From Citrus sinensis (Eukaryota; Streptophyta; Magnoliopsida; Sapindales; Rutaceae), in contig NC_068560.1 in the NCBI RefSeq assembly GCF_022201045.2, positions 36,543,001-36,607,000 on the forward strand: a DNA stretch of 64,000 nucleotides, read 5' to 3'. Under the pieces are notes generated by a model. It searched no databases, was not told the origin of the DNA, and worked only from the letters and a program-made list of their open reading frames with translations. The translations under genes were made by a program, and so were the position numbers. This document shows positions 48,722-59,300 of the stretch, one piece after another. Within the stretch, counting starts at the first letter, position 1. Every line of letters starts with the position of its first letter.

Positions 48722-50800
48722 ATTCGAGAAAGACCTGCAGGAGAGAAACAAAATTTGCGTGTACATAAATATATATATACGTATAGGAGAATTTGGAAAT
48801 CATTTTTTTCTTTTAGTGGTTGTTGGATTTGGAAACCAGATAGTCAAGTTCGGTTCTCTTTTCAAAAACCATATTTTTGTTTATTTTATGAGAATGAAGA
48901 GAAATTGTTGTTGGGAGCCACTAGCCACTAGCCATTAGCCATTTACTGATTTAGCTTCTTAAACGATTCAAAGATAAAAATAAAAATAACTACGATGATT
49001 TCCCTTGTTTCAATTTTTCCTTTGCCATCAATTTTTTTTTTCATGGAAGAATTATAATGCACTACAGTCATGGAGTTTTTATTTTTATTTTTATTACTAT
49101 TTTAAAAGAAAAGGGAGTATCCAAAGTCTAAATTTATTTTTTAACCTTTATTTCTCCCAATATTTAAACATAGGTGACCAAACAAGTAACGCTGCTAGAA
49201 AACCACACTCCAATGATAGAGTTAATTCGAAGTAATTCTAACATTATGCAGCATTTTAAATAACATTATTCACTGAAATTTGAGCTAAAAAGGTCTTAGT
49301 AAGTTTATATTTATGTGGGACTTGAAATGTCACTCATGGATAATCATCATAAGAATATCTTATTAACTTATATATAAAAAAAAATACAACTAAAACCGTC
49401 ACAAGATAATCATTCAATAAAGTCACGTTGTTTCAATTTTTTTAATTTTATAATTGTTTATCTTTTGTTACCGTCCATTACTATGAAAAACGAATATATA
49501 GGTGGTAAAATTTTATTAAATCAAAATATACGTATGACGTAAAATGTCCATTGCATAGACAACAACCCTTCATCCCTTAATAGATGGTGGTACATAAGTT
49601 TTCATTCAATGATAAACACCATAAAATTATCATTTATAAATAAAAAATCATCTATCACCCAACACATGATAATCGTTTATGTATAATTATGTGATGATTA
49701 GAATAGAAATTATATGTTCTGTGACTTTGTATGGGTAGCGGCCACATATTTCAACATTTTCCCCCCATTTCTTCAATTAGCAAATAGGCTTAGGAGTTGG
49801 GATGCCTTTTAACAAAACAGTTGATATGGTACAACTTTGAGTGTAGTTAGCATTTAGCAACATTCGTACAATGATTAATTGGATCAAAGCATATATCCAA
49901 GAGAACCCCCACCAACAAAAAAAAAAAAAAACCAAAAATAAAATAAAATTGGACTATTGTTCTCCCTTAATAAACCTTTAAAACCCCTTTTCTTTATTTA
50001 CTCTATTTTAATATTTAAAATAATATGAATTTCTCCTAACACCATTATCATGACAGAAATAAAGCTTAATTTAAACTATTCTTCATGAAATATTGGAACC
50101 CCGTAACCCAAGTATTACAATTTTCCTTCTCAAATTCCAAATTGACAGGGTTTTCATTGCTCTTGCTCACAAATTCTTTTTTCTTCTCTTGTCTCTTTTT
50201 TTTTTTTGTTCTTCTTACTCTTTCACTCTTGTTTAAAATACATTTCATTATCATTATCATTATTATTATTTCTAATTTTCAACTCCCGAAGAGAAAAGAC
50301 AATCCTTTGTAAATTACCATTTAAATTTGTTGCTCACCTAAAAATAAGAGAAATAAAACTTTCAATCAAAAGTATAAATATTAGATAATTATTAATTGAC
50401 ATAACCTTACTTAAAACTATGCTAAATTGTTTAATTTCATAAACAGACTACTCTCATCTTTTTGATGGCTCTGCTACTAATTAATGACTTTTGAAATGTA
50501 TTACAAAGATTTCTCTTTCGTGAAATAATTTATTTTAAAGTACTGCAGATATCAATTGCAACTTGCAATTATCGCCAATGAAAACTACAGGAGCAAGAAA
50601 AGAGATAAATAATTGCTTTCAGTAACCTCCAACAAATCAGGTCAGAAATTCGCACTTCCGTGTAATTTTGATGAAGGTTAAGGCTACACAATAATTGGAG
50701 GGTTTTAAAAGGTTTCTATGGGGGTGCCAATAGTCTAACTGAACGAAAAATAAAAGAAGCAAAAAAAAGGGCAGTTAGCTAGTCGTGATTTATTATCCGT
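48722..50800. other. Intergenic region downstream of DUF620
   Basis: This is AT-rich DNA. It starts with the DUF620 3' UTR and includes a CTAGCCACTAGCCATTAGCC minisatellite-like stretch near 48921-48940. No coding or RNA gene is supported before the promoter-like region at 50801. Confidence 0.45.
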
Positions 50801-50968
50801 TGGGCTGTATGGCCCATGGGGAAATTAAAAAACGGCCCATACGTTAAAAAAGAAAAAAAGAAAACCTACTTTATCAATTTAAGAATCCTATGAAAGCTAC
50901 TCGGAAGTCGGAACCCTCATCATGCCTAAAGGCTAAAAGTACTCTCGCGCCTCCTCGCCCTAGGGTTT
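50801..50968 (+). promoter_or_regulatory. Site II plus telo-box promoter of a snoRNA cluster
   Basis: Three site II elements are seen: TGGGCT at 50801, and GGCCCA (TGGGCC on the other strand) at 50811 and 50834. A telo-box, TAGGGTTT, is at 50961. This pair of motifs is the known signature of promoters of plant snoRNA clusters and ribosomal-protein genes. The four C/D-box candidates begin about 280 bp downstream on the plus strand. No TATA box is obvious. Confidence 0.6.
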
Positions 50969-51251
50969 CATTAGTTTTCAATGTTGACGATTCTTCACAT
51001 ATTATTTATTGTAATTTGGAGGGCAAAATAGATTATCTGTTGCATCAGTTTACCCTCTCCTTCATGAATCAGAAATGAACGCTGGAGGAGATAAAACTGA
51101 TGCAGAAATTCAAAGGTTGGCTTACCAGCCCATTGCATGTATCTTTATTTGCCTTGGCGTCAAATGGACCTACCGACACTCTCTTATCTTCGCTCCTTTC
51201 TGATTCTTCTTTTCGTTTTTATAATCTCTTCTATTATACTTGTAATTGTAC

Positions 51252-51325
51252 GGCAAGTGATGAAATTGTTTTATGCTACACTGATAAGCCGTGTAGACAA
51301 CAAACTCCGCTTATTATCTGATGCC
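51252..51325 (+). ncRNA. C/D-box snoRNA, predicted guide to the 5' end of 25S rRNA
   Basis: C box GTGATGA (51257-51263, perfect), D' CTGA (51281-51284) and D CTGA (51318-51321). A 4-bp terminal stem pairs GGCA 51252-51255 with TGCC 51322-51325. The guide just upstream of D (51305-51315) is complementary over 11 nt to AAUAAGCGGAG. As I recall it, that sequence lies about 50 nt from the 5' end of plant 25S rRNA. By the D+5 rule the methylated base would be the U of AAUAA. The D' guide has no target I can name. The length of 74 nt is typical. Confidence 0.72.
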
Positions 51326-51398
51326 ATCTCGTTTTATGATTCTTGATACATTTTTTTTTTTTGGGATTATGCGTTTTTTTTTAAAATTTTTTTGGAGT

Positions 51399-51490
51399 GG
51401 AAGGCAGATGATGTGATAAATAATAATCACTTATACTACACACTGAGTTTAATGAAGACAACAACTCTCTCAAGCTGTCTGATGTCTTCC
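51399..51490 (+). ncRNA. C/D-box snoRNA with two guides to adjacent 25S rRNA stretches
   Basis: An 8-bp terminal stem with one G-U pair joins GGAAGGCA (51399-51406) and TGTCTTCC (51483-51490). C box ATGATGT (51408-51414, one base off consensus), D' CTGA (51443-51446), C'-like ATGAAGA (51452-51458), D CTGA (51479-51482). The D' guide (51427-51441) complements GUGUAG-x-AUAAGUGG of 25S rRNA with one mismatch. The D guide (51466-51474) complements CUUGAGAGG, which directly precedes it in 25S rRNA as I recall it. Both targets are thus in one continuous stretch. Predicted sites by the five-nucleotide rule are a U in GUGUAG and the C of CUUGAG. The rRNA sequence is from memory and should be checked. 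Confidence 0.72.
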
Positions 51491-51594
51491 TATTTGTTGC
51501 AATTTTACTAAGATTTATTTCTTGGTTACTTAGTCAGTAGTTATATATGTTTTTTTTTTTTGCAACTTGGTCTTATTCGAATTATATTGTTGGA

Positions 51595-51698
51595 GTTGCG
51601 TTATTCAATGATGAGAAAAAGCAGACGGGCGGTCTGATACTGATGCCGTGTTGAATGTCTGTAATTTTTCCCAATTGGGATTATTTCTGAGATGCAAC
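51595..51698 (+). ncRNA. U43: U43-type C/D-box snoRNA (18S rRNA guide)
   Basis: C box ATGATGA (51608-51614, perfect), D' CTGA (51634-51637), D CTGA (51687-51690). An outer stem pairs GTTGC 51595-51599 with GCAAC 51694-51698, with unpaired bases between stem and boxes, so the ends are uncertain. The guide upstream of D' (51624-51633, GACGGGCGGT) is complementary over 10 nt to ACCGCCCGUC near the 3' end of 18S rRNA. The fifth base pairs with the C of ACCGC. That is the site served by human U43 and yeast snR70, and human U43 has the same GACGGGCGG guide. Confidence 0.8.
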
Positions 51699-51789
51699 AT
51701 AACCTCTGGTTTTGTATTATAAAATATTCTTATTGATCGATGGCCGTTGATATTTGATTGCTGATTTTTCAACCCAATTCAAATTCTTT

Positions 51790-51867
51790 TGCTATGATGA
51801 AGTTGCTAATCTATATGTCTGGACATATGAGACTCGTCTATGATATGATAATGCATCTTTCTGAGCA
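51790..51867 (+). ncRNA. C/D-box snoRNA candidate, target unknown
   Basis: C box ATGATGA (51794-51800, perfect), a D'-like CTGG (51819-51822), a C'-like TGATATG (51841-51847) and D CTGA (51861-51864). A short stem pairs TGC 51790-51792 with GCA 51865-51867. Size and position continue the series of the three preceding snoRNAs. Neither guide matches an rRNA stretch I can recall. The D' side shares nine bases with U6 snRNA (AGATTAGCA), but not at the distance the methylation rule needs. Confidence 0.5.
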
Positions 51868-54019
51868 CTATCTTTTTAACTTTCTTTTTACTAGTTATGT
51901 TTTTAATGCTACTTGAAACTTTGTTGCTCAAGTTCAGAAGTTTTCTTTCTTTTTGTAGGTTTGTCTTCATTGCCTATGCCATTTAGATTTATTGCTGGTG
52001 GTTATATTGTCAAAAGCATCCATAATGACAATGGGTCTCTTTGTCTGTTAATAGATTGTGTTGTGTAAAGTTGTGTAAAAACATCTTCACAACTGTTAAA
52101 TAGACCAGGTGAATAAAATAATGTTTGTTCATATATATACATGTGTGGTGGTAGCTTCTCTTCAGCTTTGGCCTTGGTGTTTGATGTCAGCATGTCAATT
52201 ACATCAGATTGCTGCACCAGACGAAGTTGTAATGCCTTGTTTCTTCTATAGTGGGATTCCAATTTGAGAATGAAGTTGAATGTGTTTAGGCTGCATTTGA
52301 GGCAGTTGCGCTGCCAAACGCTCCCTTAGATCAGTAGGTTTTGTTATGGATCCTCTCTTATGCGTTAAAAGTTTATTAATCCTATAAAATTAGTTTAATT
52401 GTTAATTATCAATGAGTTGTTAACTCTTTGAATTGTTAAATTTTCAAATCAGCGATATCAGAACTCCTCAAATACTAGGTGGGAAAGTAAAATTAATCCT
52501 TTTTTTTTTCATTTTATGTATGGGACTTTCTAATGTGAAATGAACACTTAAACAGGTTTGTAGACCGACCAATGAGTTTTTAGCCTAGTGGGACAGTCCT
52601 AGCACTCCCTCAAGCAATATGTAAGAGCTTTGGGATTTTGACTGAGTTTGTAAACTCACAATATGTAAGAATGAAGATTCGCGCCTCCATAAAATATTAC
52701 GATGGTTAGTTGCAGTCTATTTTCAATTATTTTATAAGAGAGTGGAGATTATTTTTTCTGATACGAAATATGAGTAGAGTTGATGCCTCTTGATCATTTT
52801 ACTGTAGAGTGCGTGGGAGATACGAGTTCTGCTAATATCAGTAATAGTTCTATATATCAGTATTGGAAAAAAAAAAAAAAAGGGTTCGGAGCTCTAGCCA
52901 ATAGTACAATTGAAAAGTCGAATATGTTGTGTCATCGGTGGTTACCTAGTCTAAGGTATATTAACATTCATTATATTAACATTTATTAAACTAGTTCCCA
53001 ACTAATTGTAATATACATGTATTAGTATTATGAGACCACTTGCTAGAACAATAATGTTTTGGTGAAAACAGTCACATATAATTTTAGAATATTTATGTTT
53101 TATTATTAAAATTTAATAATTGAATATACGGAGGCATACTTGAATCCCTAATATCTAATTACTTCGTAGGGATGAGTTACTATTCAATTACTAATACCCA
53201 ATTAGAAGGTCAAAAGGACAATGGATTTAGCTTTCGACCATGCCCCGGATGCGTAGTTGTAGTATGGCTACTATTTTGAGTGGTGCCATCGGCACCCCCG
53301 AATTAATCTTCTAAAATCCTGACTTATGCAATTACAATAAAGGACATAACTATCTAACCGAACCCATTCCGTTCCTTGTACCCTTCCCCTCGCTCTCTCA
53401 AAACTCTTTACAACTAACACACCCAAACAACCATATCCACATTTCTTTCTCATCGACTCTTTTTTTTGGTAATCTCAACATCGAATGGATTAAAAAATTG
53501 ATTACTGAATTTGGATCTAATAATTTTTTTTAAAATGACAATTATTCTATTGTGTAAAAGTACTGCCATGCAAGTAATTTCTCGCAAACTCAGCTCTCAA
53601 ACATTCAGAAAAATCGAGTCTTGTAAAAAGATTGTTCAGATAAATTAGCAGTTATGAATTCCTTTTAATCTTTATTAAAAAAAATTTAAAAGTCAGATAG
53701 AGCAAATAAGGTTAAGGGTTAAATATTATAGATATTAGTTTTAATCTATAATTTAAAATTATTGGAGATATAAATGATTGGTATTTAAACATTTTTCACC
53801 AAGAAAATTAAGGATAATGGGTAAAAATGGGTAGGAAGTGAGTAGAACACTCCATGATTGAAATCAAGAAAGTTGTGTTTAGTAAAAAAAAATCGTGGAG
53901 CGATAGAAAAAGAAAAATGCTGGGTTTACTTAAAGATAGGGCTTTAAGAGGATTTTAAAATAGCGCCAATAGTACAATTCTATTATTTTAAGTGGGCTCT
54001 TCCAATAATTGAGTGAAAA
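51868..54019. other. Intergenic region after the snoRNA cluster
   Basis: AT-rich with no supported gene. A minus-strand stretch at 52150-52262 reads QLRLVQQSDVIDMLTSN-like peptide and could be a remnant exon, but it has no continuation. A short A15 run lies near 52867. Confidence 0.4.
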
Positions 54020-54029
54020 AAGATTTAAA

Positions 54030-55124
54030 GGATAATTTTTAGGGACCTCTCTTGAGGTTTGGTGTATTAATATAAAGATAGAATGTATTATTGTAATTAC
54101 AGATACCTCTCCTACTCTTAGTATAAAAATACATAGAGCGTTATTATACAAGGATAAATGTGTAAAAACATATTTAAAATTAAAAAAAATTATCCAATCA
54201 ATAAAAATTTTGACCAACTTGCTTTCAAAAAAATAAAAACCCAGCCTTGACCAGCTGGCCGCGGCTCCACCAGCAGCTGGTGGTGGTGCTTTGCCACTGC
54301 CGGAGTACCCTCCTCAGTCCTCACCCTGGCAACCAACCCCATTCACAGCAGCCTCTAAATTAGCTCTGTCCACCACCAAATATTTACCCAAGAGCACGAC
54401 TTTTGTCTCACAACAACTAACACGCCACTGCTGCCCCTTTGGCCATCGCCGACGCCGCCCAACTGCCATTGCCATCACCTTTGAGCCATCGATACCATGC
54501 AGCAACCTCTGAGTCCCAAAACCCAACTGCACGGTCTCTCAAAACCTTTCTCGTGGCTTGTGATGCTAGATACCACTATTGCAAATTCTGCCGCTGGTGA
54601 TGGTTCATATCATCGCTGTCCATCTCCCCAACCTCTCCACAAGCAGCCCCAACCTCAATCTACATGCAACCCCAACCTCAATAACATCTTAACAGCCATG
54701 AACGCACAATTTTTTTTCAACCCGCAATTGCGGCTACTTTCAAGCATCAAACATCAAACATCAACAGCCATTTTCATTTTGAGGCCGTTGATGAAGCTTC
54801 ACTGCCAACAGAATCCTCTTTATACCCAACACACACCATCAAGCATCAACAACCATTTTATTGAAGTGGGTTTTCAAAGATTTTGTCCCTACTCAGACAC
54901 AATCTTTTGTTGACATGGGTTTTCAAAGATGGTTACAAATCGATTTTGTTGATTCTGATGTAGTCTATCATTTTTGCGAGAAGGTTATTTTAGTTATTTT
55001 AAGAGTCCACTAACGGTCAAACTAACTGATAACTAACGGTAAGGGAGGTATATGTAATTACAGTAATACATTTTATCTAGGTGTTAATACACCAAACCTC
55101 AAGGGATGTCCTTAAAAATTACCC
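54030..55124. mobile_element. Non-autonomous Mutator-like element (MULE)
   Basis: The left end starts GGATAATTTTTAGGGACCTC and the reverse complement of the right end starts GGGTAATTTTTAAGGACATC. Similarity continues for about 90 bp through CTTGAGGTTTGGTGTATTAA and TGTAATTACA. The element is flanked by AAGATTTAAA (54020-54029) and AAAATTTAAA (55125-55134), a 10-bp target duplication with one change. Long inverted ends and a 9-10 bp duplication are the hallmarks of Mutator. The centre (54244-54930) is far richer in GC than the ends and has Pro/Gln/Ser-rich open frames, but no transposase. It may carry captured host sequence. Confidence 0.82.
54244..54930. other. GC-rich cargo inside the MULE
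   Basis: The composition changes abruptly at the cargo borders. Open frames exist on both strands (54291-54512 and 54497-54913 plus, 54314-54532 minus). None matches a protein I know, and the sequence is rich in CCA/CAG/CTG triplets and CATCAAACATCAAACATCAA-type short repeats near 54745. It could be a fragment of a host gene or simple-repeat filler. I would not call it a gene. Confidence 0.4.
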
Positions 55125-55214
55125 AAAATTTAAATTGTACCATAATAAATTTTAGAATAAAAATTTAGATTGTACCATAATAAATTTTAGAATAAAAATT
55201 TAGATTGTATTATA
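55125..55214. repeat. 35-bp tandem repeat, about 2.5 copies
   Basis: Units start at 55125, 55160 and 55195, with the core TTGTACCATAATAAATTTTA. The array begins inside the right-hand target duplication of the MULE, so it may have arisen by slippage at the insertion site. Confidence 0.8.
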
Positions 55215-56374
55215 ATAGATTTCGTCTAAGACTCTTAGGTTGATCCAAATTATTCTATTGATTTTTTTTGTTATAAATATTAGTAACATTTAATTGCAAT
55301 GTACATATCAATTTTTAAAAAATAAATAAATAATAACACAACGTGAAATGAATGCATCCATTTTGGCATTTTCCATAACTCTACTTTGACTTGTTTTGGA
55401 CGACTTTAGTACTACCTTTTAGACTATTCAACCTCGAAGAATAGGAGAGCTAAGTATTAGTTGCATAGCAAAAATGCATTCCTCGTCGTTAATATGGTTG
55501 CTCACGGTAATTGTGGCCTCTCGGAAGAATCGATGATAAATCTAGTCTTTCACTAAAATTTTAAATAAATGTTCCGAATTCAAGTTGATTATATTTCGCC
55601 TCTTACTCGAAAAAAGACGACCAAACAATTCCCAATCGTGATCTTTGCGGATCGGATCATCCATTCTGCAATTCTATAGGGTTGAATAAAAATTCGATTG
55701 ATTTTTTTTTTTTTATATAATTGCTATGCTTAGTGTGCGACTCAAGACCTCCAACAAGAGATCCATTTAACCAATGGACTTCGGCCAGAAACATATCGAA
55801 GAACGGCCCTTTAAATATAGTCTTCCCCGAGTGAGAAAGGATGAGACAGTTGGGGGAATGGAAAGGTTGGAGATCCAATGTTCATCAATTATAGTCATCA
55901 ATCAAATCCTTACCCATAACATATCAAAGGGCGTAAGAATTCAACGATTACATTACCAGTAGAAAGTGGAAACGTGATGCTGACACCACAAAGTGAAAAA
56001 CGATAAGAATTTAAAGCCGACAAAATAACAATAACACCCACCAGGCTAATCTAAGATATGTTAACTTTACTAAGAAAAAAAAGTGTGACTGGAAACGTAA
56101 AATCAAAAGCAAAACAAAACACAAAGCAGAAAAAGGACGTGAAGTAAAACAAGGATTCATTGAAAAAATTAAATCCATAAAACATCGCATGGCTTCTCTA
56201 TGATCGAAATATCAAGGAACTCTTCTGCTAGAATAGTAACTAACAAAATCGCTCGAGCAGAATAAATTAGCTCTGCTGCAGACGCTATATAGAAAAACAA
56301 AAATTCTACGGAATATAAGAAATCATGTACAAAAGTTAAGCCAACTGTATTTACATCCGCTTCGCAAATCTTTC
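55215..56374. other. Intergenic region between MULE and EXA1
   Basis: AT-rich DNA that includes the probable 3' UTR of EXA1 at its right end. There is nothing else I can support. The 55400-55960 stretch has slightly higher GC and TE-like character without clear ends. Confidence 0.4.
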
Positions 56375-59300
56375 CTAATCTTCCACCGACTGAATCTCAC
56401 CCATCATGATACGGTTACTCACCACATTAAATCCCAAAACCGAAGGACTAACCTTCTTTCCTTTCTTCCCCTTTTTCTTGCCTCCCCCCTTGGCAGACCC
56501 ATCAGTGCCCACTGCATTATCCCGGCCAAAGTCTCCAATCCCTGCATTCTCAGAACTCGTATCTCCAGCGCTGACACCACTGAACTTCCGATCATTCCGA
56601 CTTTGAAAGGCAATGTCAAGTACATCTGCTGGCAACAACTCCTTGTAGTCGAGAAACTTGTCAATGAACTCATGATTGGGATCAAAGGATCCAAGGTTCT
56701 CTTTCAGAAGCAACTCAGCTTCTGATCTGGATTGCTTCAAACAAAACTCCAAGAAACTCGTATCTAGCAAGAGAAAAAAGATTTAAAGACCATTTTACCT
56801 CAGTTTCTTTTAAGTAAATTCCAAGGAACTAATCTTAAAAAAGAAGGAAAAAAAAAGTTAGCATGCAGTACTAAAATTACAGATCAAGCTCACCAGTAAA
56901 ATTTTTCATTTTTGTACTGGTTTTGTATTTTGATACACAACAGACAGAAGAACAGAAGTAAACCATCTTTTCTGGTCAGGGGGCATTAACATACCACTAA
57001 AAATATCTTTCTATTTGCTCATTTTAGATCTTATGGTCCGACAAGCCACATTTAACCATCTTTATATTTGCAGTTCTTTATAGGGAGAAAACCGAGAAGG
57101 AGGAAGAAGGAGGCACTATTAGTTGCAGCTACTACAGAAGACAGTATTATCCTTTGATCCTCTACTTCCACCGAAACTAGCAAATTAATTTTATGGCAAA
57201 CCAGAAAGTAGTAAAAGATACCTTTTGTCCCAATGATCCTAACACATCCTTTGATCCTCTACTTCCACCGAAACTAGCAAATTAATTTTATGGCAAACCA
57301 GAAAGTAGTAAAAGATACCTTTTGTCCCAATGATCCTAACACACTCTCTCTCACACCAATCTCTGAAGTCCATGGCCTCTGGGAGGGTTGAAAAAGTTAG
57401 AAAATGTCAGACCATAACTGAGTTTGAAAACAAGGACACCAAGCTTACAATATTTTTACCTGAGTGCTTTGTCAAGGCATCTTTTTTCCCTTTCAAGAAC
57501 GACTGAGCAGAAGCAGGTGAGGATGAAAGAGTGCGCTCGGCAGTTCTGCCACCCATCGATTTCTGACGGCTTAATGACCCGCCTGAAGTTGCTTTTACAG
57601 GGGTGTTTTTAGTTCCCCAACTGCCCTGGTTTGAAAGAAGAGGGAAATCTGACCTGTTTACAGGAAAGAAAACACAAATTACTTGGCCTTTCAATACAGC
57701 TACCAGGATTTGATCAAAAGAAAAGAAATCAAACAAAAGATAAACCCAGGGCTCAATTAAAACAAATCAGATATTTAAGAAACACTTCATTCCAAGAACA
57801 ATCAAAATTTTGATTAAAAAAATATTAGCACCGCAAAAAGAACAAAAAGAAAAAGAAAAAAGAGCAAGATGGAATAAGATTAAAATCATACTGCTTAGTT
57901 TCTTTCTTTGATTGTTCAAGTGGGCCCCAGAATAGATCGTCATCTCCTTTATATTTCGACTGAGTAACAGATTGGGAATTGATCTGGATAGGAGAAGCAG
58001 CTTTAGATGGAGAAGCGGAAACTGACCGGGATAGATTACCACCATCAGTAGCCTGAGGCGGCAGAGACTTTTGGGGAGTTGTTATTTGACTTAGGGGCTG
58101 GGAAGAAGAAACCTTCTTCTCTTGCTCTTTTAGGATATCCCTTAATGATGTAGGTTTAGGGGCCTTCTTGGCGTCAGTAGACCAAGCAGGACCAGTTGAA
58201 GTATTTGCGGACTCCCCCTTCCAAAGAACAAAATCTCCCAAAGATGGGCCTGATGGTATTGCTGGCAATACTTCCTTCTCCTGCTGTACCAGACGAGAGT
58301 TTTTGCCCTTCTCAATGGGACTTGTACCAACAGGAACATCAGAAGACGCTGCTGAGACCTTAGTAACTCCAGAACCCTTAGCTTTTGCAGACTTTTTGCG
58401 ACTCTTTTTAGTTTCTTTAGCCTCAATAAAGTTACCATCATCAACAGATTCAGCATGCACAATCGTACCCTGTAAGCTAGGAAAAGTAGACACACTATTA
58501 GGAGCCTCCACATCTCTTTCGATGGACTTTGCCAAAACTTCTTCTGCCAAGAGATCATGTAACTGGCTCTTCTTGCTCTTTGTTTCTGGAGAATTTTCTG
58601 GTTTCTCCACATTCAACTCAGCAACAACTACATCTTTTCGAATTTCCTTAGAAACTTTAGGGTCTGAATGGGCCACAATACCTGTCCAAGGGGATGACAA
58701 ATTTATGGAGTGGACAGAACTAGTGATCTCAGACACTGCCATTTCTGCCTGTGCCCTTCTCTGTTCTTCTTGTTGAATTTCCAATAATGACTTTGGCTTG
58801 AAACCAGGGGCAGGTTTCCATGCTCGATGTCCAGGCTCTATTTGACTATTTGGTACTGACGCAGACCCAACAGACCTGAATTCACTATCGATTTCAACAG
58901 TTTCAACATCATTCCCATAAAAATTTTCAGGTAATGAGCTCTTAATATGTTGAGCATCAGGATTTTCTGCAGTAACAGCCACAGAATCACTCTCTCTTTT
59001 CTTTTGTGTAGATGTTACATAGTGTGTTTCTCCTGCATTATTATTTGTCTCAGATTTTCTCTCACCAATTGGCCCTCCTGTTTCAGATTGCTTTGATTGC
59101 TGCAAAGAGGATATTTTTGTTACTCCCTTTGATTGGTCTGAAGATTGTGACTTACCAGACTTCTGCTTTCTTGACTTCTTCTCAGAACCTTTTTTCCCCT
59201 CACGAACCTCAACACTCTTTACCTCTGTCACCATTGAAAGTCCATCAATGCTTTTCTTGCTTTCAACCTGCAGTGCATCAAAAGCAACATCTGGTTGAAC

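Noticed and set aside
50890-51078. 62-aa plus-strand frame beginning MKATRKSEPSS
   Set aside because: It spans the telo-box and lies in the presumed leader of the snoRNA precursor. No family is recognised. It might be a short upstream frame but there is no support.
51137-51346. 69-aa plus-strand frame with a hydrophobic segment
   Set aside because: It runs straight through the first C/D-box snoRNA (51252-51325), has no known relatives and is short enough to occur by chance.
52002-52262. 86-aa minus-strand frame with QLRLVQQSDVIDMLTSN
   Set aside because: Part of it looks exon-like, but there is no partner exon, no recognisable family and the remainder is low-quality. It is probably a remnant or chance.
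58168-58776. 202-aa plus-strand frame
   Set aside because: It is antisense to the long EXA1 exon, whose protein sequence is clearly real.
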